Positions 12,057 through 23,140 of a stretch of DNA of 64,000 nt are shown in pieces. Under the pieces are notes generated by a model. It searched no databases. It was not told the origin of the DNA and saw only the letters and a list, made by a program, of their open reading frames with translations. Numbering within the stretch: the stretch's first letter is position 1; each line of letters opens with the position of its first letter. Origin of the DNA: Aspidiotus rigidus. Taxonomy: Eukaryota > Arthropoda > Insecta > Hemiptera > Diaspididae. The stretch spans positions 21,242,501 through 21,306,500 of the forward strand of contig JAVHKY010000025.1 of NCBI GenBank assembly GCA_035079385.1. The letters run 5' to 3'. The position numbers were made by a program, and so were the translations under genes.

Positions 12057-12146
12057 ATTAACCGAAAGCGCTCGTCGTTTCAATTTTTTCTGCGGTTTGC
12101 ATAGCTTAGTCTCCTTCCGGAGTATTCGTCCATTCGCGTTTATTAG
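12057..12146 (+). repeat. Inverted copy of the Penelope 3' tail
   Basis: From TTATTAACCGAAAGCGCTCG through the TGCGGTTTGCATAG and GGAGTATTCGTCC blocks, this stretch is the near-exact reverse complement of 11279-11370. The two are therefore an inverted pair about 690 bp apart that flank the endonuclease fragment. The few mismatches suggest a moderately old insertion. Confidence 0.75.
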
Positions 12147-12156
12147 TGCTTTTAAA

Positions 12157-14799
12157 CTTTTGTGGAAGAGTATGTACCCGCACTCGATCAGCTTCAAATT
12201 CATTGAATAGCTCTAGCGTGCAGATTTATTCTTCCCGCGCTCTTTCTCGACCTTTCGCTTTATTTCTCGATAATTCTGAACAAAAATGTGTCTAAAATCT
12301 TCATCTTCTCTCACCATCTCGATTGATACCTATGTATCGAGGCTGTGATAGCAATAGTTTATCTATTTATTTTCTCATCCATTTAATTATTGAGAAATTG
12401 ACAACTTTTTGAACAGTTGATGGATATGGGTCCCTGTTGCATTGAATCTGCGGCAAAGTCCCGGTCCGATGCGATGATGAGTTCCAAAGTCTACTTCCCA
12501 ATCTAGCGAAATAATGATAATATCGTCCTTATAAACGCACTCGACATTCGAGATTTTCTTTCTCGGTAAATGAGACATATGAAAATTTAATAACGGGTTG
12601 CAGGTAATTCGAGTACGGAGAAGAGTTGGGTAACGTTACTTAATAACTTCACATTGCGACGCGCGAGTACATTTTAATAATCATCGCGGAACAAGTATCC
12701 AATTGTACTGAAGTACATATGATTACAATAGGAGAAGAGAATAACGACTAACAAATCTACAATCGTAAATACCGTTTTGTGAAGATGATGAGTATTGACG
12801 ATGATGATGAGGATTGTTGGAAGTTTTGATAGTCTAATGAACGAGAGGGCCTGCGTTTAATACCATATTTGATTTCTCCTCGTAGGCGGTATCTTTCAAT
12901 GAAACGATACAGCATCGATGAAGTCTTGAGCGACGCCGCGGCGCGTCCGTTTCCACTGGGTTACCGGTCGCCGAACGATTTGTTTTTTTTAAAAACCTTT
13001 TTCGCATTCGTAATCGGATAAATGCTACACAACCGCTTTCCATGCTCGCAAGCCGAGGGGCATCTAAGCAGACTCCCGAGATCAGCGCGTAAATACTTTC
13101 ACATTCAATGCCGTCGCATTACGCGTAAATACTCCTCTCCGAGCAGTACAATAGCCTCGGTACGAGTATTACGGAGTACGAAGTACGAGAATGGTGTTTA
13201 ATTCGGATCATAAATACGTGAGACGTGCTGATGCTCCGAGTTATTAGGGACGCGTACGTACGCTTATTAGACAAAACTGGCTAATGTTTACACTCGGACG
13301 ACGAATGTAGGAGGTTAATAAATTTTACTCCGGAAATTTCCAAGTTAATTTCTTATAACAAAATTATTTACCTTTTCTTTTTCTTGCTGCGGTATTTTCA
13401 CTGTTTATAGAGTTAAGAGTATATACCGTACTGTATACGAGCAGGACGCTTCTCATTACTTGACTAATGAGTGTCCTGACGCAGAGGAATGTCTTGTCTG
13501 AATAAATTACTTCGCCGATGCCATACGCTAGAAAATGCAAATACGATAATGCAGCGTGTAACTAAGATCGGGTAAACTTTTACGTAGGTACCTACAAAAA
13601 TACGAGAAATCGACGCGTGACGCCGAGATTCTGCTCTGCTGCCGAACTCATCTACATACAAGTATCACTTATTCGGTCAGTCTTCACCTTCTCGCACTTC
13701 TTTGTCATTGTCCCTTCTCCACACCGGCAACATAATTATTTGGATGGTACGAACATCTTCGCGCGATGGACCACTTAGCGTGTGGCACGTGTACTCACTC
13801 AGCGGGAACTTTGATCCGGATGTAGTATTCGTAATGTGTAGGCGTAATTGTTCGAATTTCGTATACGATCAGCTTTTTAATACAGAGAAGGGCTTCGGAG
13901 ATTGCCTCATACCTTTGGGTAAATATTTCGATAGAAGATGATGTAAATGAATTGTTCATAAAATGAGGTAATGAAAATAATACGACGAACGAAGATCGTT
14001 ATTTCAAACTGAGCTCGAAGTCATCAGCGTGACCATCAATTTGAGGCGCGTTCAACAGTGTAAGAACGACGCTTACAAATTTTCGCTGTGAAAAGTAGTG
14101 AGTTTTCGTAGGAGATTTCAATTTTCTTCGCACTCAAGAACCCCCCAAAAAATTGTTCTTGAGTTTATGAATTGCGTTCAATTCCTATTTTTCTTGAACG
14201 ATCAGAAAAATTCTTTTGAGGTGATGCTAGCACTGTTCAGTCAAAATTTGGTGTAAAAATTGAAAAATTTTTCGACATGAGAAGACAGTTTCACATACAG
14301 TTGATCGTTCTAAGATTGTATTGAAGTGCATTGATGGGATTCATTAGAGTGGGGTTGAAAGAACCGTACCCCGAGGATCTCCGTTTGCTGGTGGTAAACA
14401 CATGATGGAAATGTGGCGAATGTACAATTTTGTAAGGATGGCCAGATGTTATTCAAAGATCGACTTTATATTTCTTATCATGATATTTGGTCGGTAATTG
14501 AATTGACTATAGATTTGAGAGTGAAGAACATGGCGGACACCTCTCTTTTTTTAGCCATTAGAGACTCAGTAATTGTATTTTGTATCCGTGGATAGCGTTT
14601 GGTAAAATGTAATATGTTTCATGGACGTGAGTAGAGTTAGGATTTCCATAATACTTCATGTTTTTTTTTGGTGGGTAGTAGGCTAAACTAATTAATTATA
14701 AACCTGGACAATCCATACATGTAGGAGGCCCCCTATGAAATTTGAAGTTGCACGTTGCGTTCATGGACCGATTTGGTACTTCTAAATGACTTCTTACGG
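12157..14799. other. Intergenic, no gene seen
   Basis: No recognisable coding sequence. CG dinucleotides are fairly frequent at 12.9-13.3 kb and could mark a regulatory region, but no exon follows. Several short open frames (12387-12578, 12834-13043, 13464-13661, 13702-13941, 14413-14595) lack domains. Confidence 0.4.
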
Positions 14800-15480
14800 T
14801 GTATTTGGTTAATTTTCAGCCGTTTCTGGTTGTTCTTTGATCAAATTAGGTCTTTCCCTGATTTTTTTTCGCTCGTGATAATTTTTGTGTAGTCAATTTA
14901 TGGTCGATTTTAGCCGTTTTGTGGTTCATTTTGAACATTTTCCGTAAACATTGGTGTTGTTTCTTGTTCTGGGTCATGTACAGTCAATTTCTGTCGTTTG
15001 TTGGTCCATTTCTAACTTTTTGGTTAGTTTTTGTTGTGTTTTGGCCATCTTTGGTTATTATGTTTCGGTCTGTTTCGAACGTTCTTATTTGATTTTGGCC
15101 GATTATAGTCGTTTGTGGTTATTTTTTGTTGGTTTGGATAATTTTTTGATCGTGTATAGTCGTTTTTCCTTTTATTCTACTCGGTTTTCGAAGCTTTTAG
15201 ATGACTTCGGTCAATTCAGATCATTTACCGGTCATTTTCACTCAATTTTGGCCGCTTATTTTCTAGTATTGACCGCGTTTTGGTCGTTTCATTCCGTGTT
15301 CATCGTTTTGTCGTCATTTCTGGTCACTTTGTGGTCGATTTTGGTAATTTATGTATCTTTTTTGGTCATAGTATGCCGCATATTTTTAGTTTTTTATTGC
15401 ACGTTCTCAATTTTTGTTGCACATTTTTATTGCATTTTTTAGTATTTTTACTGCGCACTCTTGACCAATTTTTATCCTAA
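14800..15480 (+). repeat. T-rich cryptic repeat built on TTTTGGTCG words
   Basis: For nearly 700 bp the plus strand is dominated by variants of TTTTGGTCGTTT, GGTCGATTTTGG and TTTGGTTA, with a loose spacing of about 15-25 bp. The 163-codon open frame at 14951-15442 (rich in Phe, Ser, Val, Tyr) is a by-product of this composition. A short relative in reverse complement lies at 46.3-46.5 kb. Confidence 0.45.
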
Positions 15481-15640
15481 CGCTAGATGCGAGTGATGCA
15501 ACGTAATGACCGGAGTCATTTCGAGAACTTTTCATGATATCATATTCAAATCTGAGTGAAAGCGTCATTCATTCTATTGAAAATTTGAAAAAAGATCATG
15601 TTTCATGGGTAAATAAATTAATCTTTGTCCCAGAAATAGG

Positions 15641-15870
15641 GCGCGGCAAAACTTCCGCGTCCGATGAGCACGATTAAAAAAAAAACAAAAAAAAAAAGAA
15701 TGAAGAAAAATTGAGGAAAAATTGTAATTTAATTGGAAAAAAAAAGTTTGTCCAAAAATTCTTTGGATGAGACTCTTTTCCAATTAAATTATAATTTTTC
15801 CTCATTTTTTTTTTTTCGTTTTTTTTTTCTTTTTTAATCGTGCAAATCGGACGCGGAAACTTTGCCGCGC
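15641..15870. mobile_element. Foldback MITE, 230 bp
   Basis: Nearly the whole segment is one palindrome. The left arm starts GCGCGGCAAAACTTCCGCGT and the right arm ends ACGCGGAAACTTTGCCGCGC. Both arms continue inward through a GCACGATT word, A- or T-runs and a shared AATTTAATTGG word. It could fold into a long hairpin. No clear target duplication was found, and the family is unknown to me. Confidence 0.7.
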
Positions 15871-17880
15871 TCTGGTACCATACCAAAGGAGGAACTTCTC
15901 ACCCTGCTAAAAAAAACAACAGATACCATGGGAACCTCGATAGGCCGAAGTACGCCAACATAAAGAAAGAGATCTTGAGCTAGAACTACTGCCGCTTCCC
16001 CAGTCAGGCGAAGGGACTTGCGATGGGATCATCGCTGTCACCAATGCTGGCGGAACATCAAGGTCACGCCTACTTTATGTCGTCATAAGCGGTCCGAAAT
16101 CTTAGATGAGCTTGTGGCTCAGTGAGGGCTCTATATACTAGGTATACTAACCTCAAACCTCTAAATTTTTCCAATTCCTTCTCAAGGTTTAGAATACTGT
16201 TTGTCAAGCTGAATATTTGTCGAGCAAACTCGTTCAGGACGTTCCCAATCCTCTTTTACGGTATTCCAAAGAAGAGACCACTATCCGTTTGACTCAGGGG
16301 GGGGGGATCCTCAGAAATCGTTCGCAGCTCGTCCACGTTCGACTGTTGTAGCGTCATAATATTTTCAGAGAAATGTCCTGGAACTTCCAGTTTTGATGAC
16401 ATCATCAACTTAAGTCAGGTTAGTTTACGTTGCGTAGAGGGGGGTATCCTCAAGAAACGTCCGCGTTCATTTTTGATGACGTCATTAACCTACATTAAGT
16501 TAGACTGCATAGAAAAATTCGTCTGGGATAGGTATTGTAGATATTGGTCAAGGTGGGATTATAGGAATTTTTCTAGGCTAGAGTAAGTTCAGAGTGAGGC
16601 TTCAAGAGTTATTTACTGTTCTGTATCGTACAACATGGTGAATATTCTATCTTATGCACTCAGGCATGGTACTGATAATCAAAATTGTTCTAGTTCTCTG
16701 ATAAGTGTATCATCAAAGATCAAAACTTGTAGGCTACAAGTCCTTGAAGAAGAGACTCTAAAATAGTCCACAGGATTCCCCTAGATTTCCTTCTCAAACT
16801 TAAATTTCCTCATGTATAACATGTACATAGATTAAAAGTCGAAAATTTACCGCGTCCATGTCGCTGAAATTGCTTAGAAAGTTCCTGTGCATTTTCCAAG
16901 TGATGCTTTTCCGAACGGCCCCTCTCCTCAAGTCCCCTGATAGTAGCTCGGTCAGAGTTCTTCAGAGTCCCTGAAGTAGGTCGGAGGATAAACGTCGGCC
17001 CTGTTCATAGTTCAAAGTTCAACATTCCAAGCCCCTTCCTTTCATTGCTATAGATATAAAAGACCGGAGCTTGTTTCTTCCAATCTTGGATCTTTATGCT
17101 CAAGTCCTACTTATCAAAAATCTCCTTTTGATATTTTGAAACGACAGTTGTGGAAAAGGGGGAATGAGAGGGTACATCCATTTCAATGTAATACTGTGTC
17201 TTTCATCCTAAGGTTTAGGTTACCAACAAGAAACAAAAATCTTTTGCCTCACTCACCTCTCTCTCTGCGGTAATTGCTCCTCTCCCACTCTCCTCTTTCC
17301 AAGTCATGTAAGACCCCTACTCTTCCGACCCCTTCCTGCACTCCTTAGCATCTTCTCTATCTGCATATATCTTCCTTTCCTGTACATACCGGCCCTTCGA
17401 AATACGACGCAGGGGACTGCAAGCCCTGCTTTCTTCCTCAATTATCGATCCTTCCTCTTCTTCAGTTCATCACTTGAATTCTTACAATGGTTCTCTAATC
17501 ATATCACCATGACACAAGCTTTTTGGTTTCTCAACCTCAAAATAAACTTCGTTTAGTCAAAAAAATCTCTGATCCCTCAGTGCTCTTCAATTCGTTCTTC
17601 ACTTCATGCAGAAATAGTCATAGCATGACTAAGAATTGGGCACACTCCCTTAACCCACTCCGTCCTTCTCCTTGGGCTCGTCGCTCCACCCTCATGACAA
17701 CGCTGCGCTGCTGATCCTAAACTTTGGAAAATCATTTTCTGTCCTCTCTCAAGCCTCCTCTGCTCTGTCCAACAACTCAGAATCCATTACTAACACTCCG
17801 AGTATGCAGTCCACATACTATTACAAGTCCATTCAACTTCAATACTTTTCCCCGAGCTAATTGGCTCCTGTGTAGTTGAA
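15871..17880. other. Repeat-rich stretch without a gene
   Basis: CRE-like words TGATGACATCATCAAC (near 16385) and TGATGACGTCATTAAC (near 16476) and a G9 run (near 16292) mark the dispersed repeat family. From 17.2 to 17.85 kb the plus strand is pyrimidine-rich. It has fragmentary frames whose residues faintly recall a LINE RNase H (FSTSK, SLSALQ) but with stops, so I do not call it. Confidence 0.35.
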
Positions 17881-20053
17881 TTAAAGGAGGGGGGGGGGGG
17901 TGTGATGAAACTTCGATTATAGAGAAAAATAATTAAATCAATTTGACAATAAGATTACGATGTTGCCCAGGAATCTTTACTCAAGCTGTCTTGAAACAGA
18001 TTTTGACAGTTCGAGTGAAATTGATAGCCGTCATCAATAGCAAATTGTTTTAAATAGTTTGCCATAGACGATCAAATCAATTCTTCGAAACTAAACTCGT
18101 ATTTATTTGATTTGGGGAATATGTCTCGTCCATTTAGACTGATGGCGAAAAAAACTTATTAAATTGTTCAAGAAATCTATAGGTTTCGTTTTCCAATAAA
18201 AACAAACTTGATTTTTATAGTGACTTCAAGGTTTTGGTTGAACCTGATAATATCTGATAACGATTACCTATTAGCTTATCACTTACGGTATGATTTTCAT
18301 CTTCATCCGAACACGATGAAAATTTGTGAAGATGAACGTGAATCAGGAAATAGAAGTATTTGGGGTCTGTAATTAATGAAGTAATTTAGGACCAACCAAG
18401 GCTATACAATCAGTGATTATATTATATAGGTCATTTTCTTCTCTTCATCGAAGAATAAAATACCAAATTATCTGCTCCAATCAATGAATAGGATTTTTTA
18501 ATATAGGTACATGATGAGACCTAGGAACGTCTATATCGTGTTCACAAATCAATTACCTACCTTGGAATGTTACAGGTGTGAAGTTATTTTTTTGTACAAA
18601 ATTCAATTCCGGATCTTATATCGTTATTCGCGGTTAGCGGGGAATATCGACTGATACGAAAATAACTGATAAAAATTATGCTCAGAAGTATACATAAAAA
18701 TGTCTCTTATCTGATACGTTACCCGATTCCAGAATGTATGGCGACATAAAATTGGAAGGAATTGATAAAAATTTATTCGTACCCTCTCGGTGACGATAAA
18801 TTTTGCATCTCGTGAATTGCGTCACTTAATTCTTCTCAAGGTGTCGCGAAAATATTATTATTTAATGCTACATAGCGAGTGTACTTAAATTCAATACTGT
18901 TGTAGAGAATTTCGTATATTTCAAAAAGAAAAGAAGAAGAGGTAAAAAATGTGGCACGTTCAATTACTTTCGTTCAAAGTTATTAGGTTTCAATACACTG
19001 TAATCTAGGTTTACGTGTTCACAGATCATTTATCAAAGATGGATTACGTGTTGAAATTTTTCTATGGTTCTGAGAGTTTGCAAGCGAACGTAAATAATAT
19101 ATCTATCCTATGTTGTTTATTTTAATAAGAAATTTATTTAATGATACTTCGTGTAAACGTTTACTAGAATTACTATACTTGAAGTTATATTAGTTTTGGT
19201 TCTGTTCTCAAGTGGGCACCTAATCATTTTTCGACGGCAGTTGGCGCACGAAAAAAGTGAACTTTAAAGTCTTCAAGTTTCGAAAAGATCGAAATTTTAT
19301 ATGAGAAAGAACGCCTGTATATCTTTGAAGAAGAGCTAGAGCCACACTTTCCGCGTAAATTTGAGCCGATAGGCTCTAAGCAAAGGTGTTGAGACTTTTT
19401 CTAAAATGTGACAGGTACGGTTTCGAAAATTTGCGAAAACGTCTAAGAGCTGGAGAGAGAGGCAACAATGAGAAGACTGTAGTCTTGTATGTAAAACTAT
19501 ACGCTTTGATGTAGAACGTGAAATAACGCTCATCGAATGATTTAGGAGGGTAATTTCGAAATTGGAGAATTTTGCCCTCGACCTTCCCTTCTGTCTACCA
19601 ATGAATGTCTGGATTAATCTTCAGTGTGACCGCGTTATTTTTTTATCTTTCTCTATCAAGGCTGTAGTGGTAATAGCGAACGTTAACGCACAGGGACGAC
19701 CAAATTATAGATTATGAGGTCACCACTACTCGAAATACTCAGTTCCAGTGGTTTTAAGAAAGTACGAAGTTGACCTAGACAGATAGTTATAGGAAACTCG
19801 AAAACTTCATACGGATACTTAGATAATGTGATATGTATAATATAAAATTATTAAGAACATTGAGTCTTAATTTAACTTTATAGAGTAAGCAGGGTAGACG
19901 ACATTGGTACATTACTACGAAATTATTGTCCACACTGCCAGGATATAGGATAGACTCATTTTGATTTTTTCCTCCTTCATTCTGCCCTTTCCCAAAATGT
20001 TCACAGCCCTGGGCTGTTATAGCTGGAGTGCGACGGGCCTGCTGTCGTCAATT
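17881..20053. other. Intergenic, no gene seen
   Basis: It starts with a G10 run near 17887 and is otherwise AT-rich. One 65-codon minus frame (19336-19533) has no recognisable content. The 3' UTR of the hydrophobin-like gene must lie in the last few hundred bases, but I could not identify a convincing AATAAA. Confidence 0.4.
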
Positions 20054-20323
20054 CTACAGCTCGCAAAACATCGTGGGAGCAGTTCTTCCGGGAACACAAC
20101 ACATTGGGCTTCTATGACCGCAGATTTTCTTAAAGTCATCAGTACACTTGGGTTTTGACGACGGTTTTTCGCAACCTATTGCTATTAAACCTGCCACGTT
20201 GCCCGTACAACATTGAGGATTGCTGTATACCTCACTAGGACAAGGGTTTTGAGAATTAACTGATATAAGGAGCATCAATGTGCACAATACAACGATTTTA
20301 TAGAGTGTGCGTCTGAATACCAT
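20054..20323 (-). CDS. Secreted class II hydrophobin-like protein
   Basis: An 89-residue protein. Residues 1-24 form a signal peptide (MVFRRTLYK, hydrophobic VVLCTLMLL, then SVNSQ). The mature part has Cys pattern C-x9-CC-x11-C-x16-C-x6-CC-x10-C. Fungal class II hydrophobins (HFB, cerato-ulmin) have C-x9-CC-x11-C-x16-C-x8-CC-x10-C. PSEVYSNPQCC also matches their GLFSNPLCC block. These fungal proteins self-assemble into amphipathic films at surfaces. One loop is two residues shorter, there is an extra Cys inside the x16 loop, and the chain stops two residues after the last Cys. I chose the ATG at 20321-20323 because the longer upstream frame has no ATG and is joined to a TTTTTTGCAG acceptor (exon start 20386). 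Flanking DNA is ordinary for the window, so fungus-to-animal transfer is the simplest reading. Function in the host is unknown, but a surface coat is plausible. Confidence 0.8.
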   Translation of the reverse strand: MVFRRTLYKIVVLCTLMLLISVNSQNPCPSEVYSNPQCCTGNVAGLIAIGCEKPSSKPKCTDDFKKICGHRSPMCCVPGRTAPTMFCEL

Positions 20324-21793
20324 TCTGATTGATTGTGGTTTATATTCAAAATTTATCTTCCAGTTGTTCACCAGTTGGATTATTATCTGCAAAAAATTAA
20401 GAAAAAAACAAACGTAGCCTAATTATAGTCTATTATTTCATTCATTCAAGGCAAATCAGAGTGTCGCGAGAAGTTGTGCGCGATCTGTCTTCTTCTGAAT
20501 AAATTTTAAAAATATTCAAAATCCAGAATATGCGACGCGATTTATGAAAAGAGACCGCTTTGCGCAAAATAAAAATCTTGGCGGCCAAAGTAGGTGAAAA
20601 AACATGATCTCGCGAAATTTGAAAAATTGATGGAAAATGTCAGTATACTAACATTTTCCATCAATTTTTCAAATTTCGCGAGATCAAGTTTTTTCTACTT
20701 ATTTTGACCTTTCCTGTAAAATTTGATTTTGCGCAAAACGGTCCCTTTTCATAAATCGCGTCACATATGTTTAAATAAGGGCTCTTACCGACTTTTCAAC
20801 CCAAGTTGAACGATGGAAGGATACCAAGACACTTCTTGAAAATATTAATTTTTAAATTTTAAATTTAATTTTAAATTTCTTATTTTGAAAAATTTGATTT
20901 TTAAATAGCTATTATCATTGCGAAGGTCCATTTTTTTTTAAAACAGATATCATGCCAAATAAAAACCAATCCTAACTTTCTTTTAGAACTCGAACAAATC
21001 TTCAAAATTAGTGGAAAATGTTTTTTTTTTTTTTTCTTTTTAATTGACAAGCTATACGACTGTTCAAAACAGCTAATCAGCTCACGTTAATTTGTCTATG
21101 TATAATAAGTATCTGAATAGCAGTAGTTACATGACGGAGGAGCGTGAAGAACTAGGAAGAGGCGCGTGGGCGTCGCCAGGAGATGAGATGAGAGGTATGA
21201 ATCTTCCCCTTGAGGATCAGCATTTACTCCCGGTCCTATGAGCAAAAAAACTTTGAGTCCCTGTCTCGAGACCGTGGTCGTTCCTCCACTCTATCCCTTC
21301 ACAGAGAAATTCCTGGCTAAGCTCTGAAGAAGTGAAAGTGGCTGAATTAGGTACGGCCAATCTCAAGACGGGTCAGGGCGATTTTCTCATGACGGGAGTT
21401 TCTATTTGAAAAGGACCAAGAGATGAAGAGGCTCTCGACTGATCTTAATTCGATATAAGGTTGATTTTTAGATCTTTAGAAAACATCAGATAATAATATA
21501 ATCATAACGTTGTTTGAGCGGAGAAAAGATCGAGTTATCTAGGTGCAGCGAACAATCCATACATAAGATTGGTGCAATGAGAGAACGGAATTATAAACTT
21601 CCTGACCCATGGCCAGTATTAGAAAAGATAAAATGAAATTTTCTCAGTTCTAAGAAGAAAATGATATAGTTTGAGTTACTTAATTATGAAGAAAATTCGT
21701 TAAAATGGTGTGAAATATTAAAAATGGACCACAAGTGTTTTCAATATTTCGAAATAATATTTATCTGAATTTTCGAAACCGTTCTCACTTACC
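20324..21793 (-). promoter_or_regulatory. Predicted 5' UTR and intron of the hydrophobin-like gene
   Basis: Reading the minus strand, the coding exon begins at 20386 just after TTTTTTGCAG. The nearest strong donor upstream is AAG|GTAAGTG, with the exon ending at 21793. This gives a candidate 5' UTR intron of 1406 bp (20387-21792). The donor matches the consensus at every key position. The upstream exon, in the 21.79-21.85 kb area, would be non-coding. The pairing is inference, since other donors further away are possible. Confidence 0.4.
20529..20768. mobile_element. Foldback MITE, about 240 bp
   Basis: A near-perfect palindrome. The left end is ATATGCGACGCGATTTATGA and the right end is the complementary CATAAATCGCGTCACATAT. 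The arms include TTTGCGCAAAAT and ATCTCGCGAAATTTGAAAAA and meet at an ACATTTTCCATC core near 20645. It lies inside the predicted 5' intron of the hydrophobin-like gene. Its ends differ from the other foldback elements in the window. Confidence 0.7.
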
Positions 21794-21849
21794 TTATTGT
21801 CTCGAGTTTCAGTTCTGTATTAGCTCGAGCATCGTGAAAGTATTCATGG

Positions 21850-22969
21850 GCAAATATTGAAACTTGGTGAATGGCAGTTTTTTTTTCCTTCATTTATTCT
21901 ACTTACTTAATACGCTTAAGAAGAAGCAGAACAAAAGAAAATACATAGGCTTACTCGTACCTATGCGGGTTCATGTGAAACAAATACGTAACTTGATAAC
22001 GTCGGAGTGTCGTGAGCAGAAAAATGTGGAAGTGACTAAATTAATTTTCTTAATATTCGAAAACACGATGTTTCACGAAAAAATTTCTTAGAAAATTCGA
22101 TTTTAGGAGGTTACCTTGAGTCGCTAACAGAGATAGCGATAGTGAAGTCCAATTCTGAATAACGTAATGAGAATAATTTGCGTCACGTCAGTTAAGGTGT
22201 TTAGAAAATTCTAAACTAGCTAATTTCCTGTACTCGGAAGTACATCGTTGTAATTCATGTGGTCGACCACGAGCAGCTATTCGGAAGTAATTAGTTCCAA
22301 ATATATTAATTTTAAGAAAAAAAACTTGGGATACTCAAGAAATAAGGTGACGTAGGGAGCGGTAGTGTAACATTCTTTGCTGAAGAAATTTAGTTCAAAC
22401 GACAATTTGAGACGATGAAGAAAAAATATCTACGTATCAGTTGAGAAATTTTAAGGAAAAGTCAGCTTCAACTACAAAATTATCCTGATTTTGCTTTTGG
22501 AAAAAACGGAAAATATTTTTCGAGTTGGAATTGCTCCTTGCTTGAGAAAACCCCATGTGAATTCACAAATCAAGAATGTGGTTACAGATTTTGAAGATGA
22601 CCATGCTACATGGAATCATTTTCTCGGAATAGAAGGGAAGGGAGGGGGGTTATTCTAAGAAAACATCAAAATATTGACGAACCACTATTTGATCATGGAA
22701 CATCCAGTCAAAAAAAGGGGAGTTGTTTATCCGAGAAGGAGGAGAAATTTCTCAAAGATCACAACAAACCCAAATGAGTAATTAGTTCTCGTATCCCATT
22801 TTTCAACCTCTATTCCTCACTAAGCCTTTCGTTTTGAGAATTTGCAATCATTTTGAGCAAGGGGAGTTTCTTGTTCGAATGGGGAAAAATAGCGAAGCCA
22901 AAAAAATCGGAAAAATATCAAACAACTGAAAAACTCACCGGTTCTTTAAAGGAGCTGAACGAGAGATGG
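21850..22969. other. Intergenic, no gene seen
   Basis: AT-rich with no recognised domain. The open frames at 21864-22091 and 22853-23158 lack coding character, and the second runs into the TIR repeat that follows. The promoter of the hydrophobin-like gene may lie in the first part, but I saw no clear TATA box on the minus strand. Confidence 0.35.
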
Positions 22970-23140
22970 CAGAGAACCTATATTTCACGGGGTACGTGGG
23001 ATCTGAAAAATGTAGATGACCTCCGAGCTATACATGATAGGAGGGGGACTTGGAAAAATTTCGATACCACCTCAAGGTTGTCGGCTGGCCGAACGGTGGA
23101 TATTTCTTTCGTAAAAGCGCCCCATAAAACAGGGACCCAG
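22970..23140. repeat. TIR repeat family copy, about 170 bp
   Basis: The left end CAGAGAACCTATATTTCACG is the diverged inverted counterpart of the right end CCCCATAAAACAGGGACCCA. Between them is one 45-bp unit (CCGAGCTATACATGATAGGA then GGGGGACTTGG) and the inner block GGCCGAACGGTGGA. This is the clearest short copy of the family also seen at 1.2, 8.9 and 49.2 kb. Confidence 0.6.

Larger units (their letters stand above)
11231..12156 (-). mobile_element. Penelope-like element copy 2 with candidate target duplication
   Basis: A minus-strand Penelope insertion with visible borders. AGTGCTTTTAAA occurs at 11231-11242 and again in the same orientation at 12145-12156, just where element homology stops. 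This is a candidate 12-bp target-site duplication. Between the repeats lie the element's 3' tail (11243-11431), a broken endonuclease (11432-12039) and, at the 5' end, a piece of its own 3' tail in inverted orientation (about 12057-12144). Complex ends with inverted partial copies are known for Penelope elements. The insertion is only about 0.9 kb, so the reverse transcriptase was never copied or was lost. Confidence 0.75.

Noticed and set aside
14951..15442. 163-codon plus-strand frame rich in Phe, Ser, Val and Tyr with membrane-like stretches
   Set aside because: It is produced by the T-rich GGTCG cryptic repeat, has no ATG at its start and no domain. Repeat composition explains it fully.
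17200..17860. Possible LINE RNase H relic in a pyrimidine-rich stretch
   Set aside because: Fragments such as SLSALQ occur with several stops and no continuous alignment by eye. Low-complexity composition can produce them.
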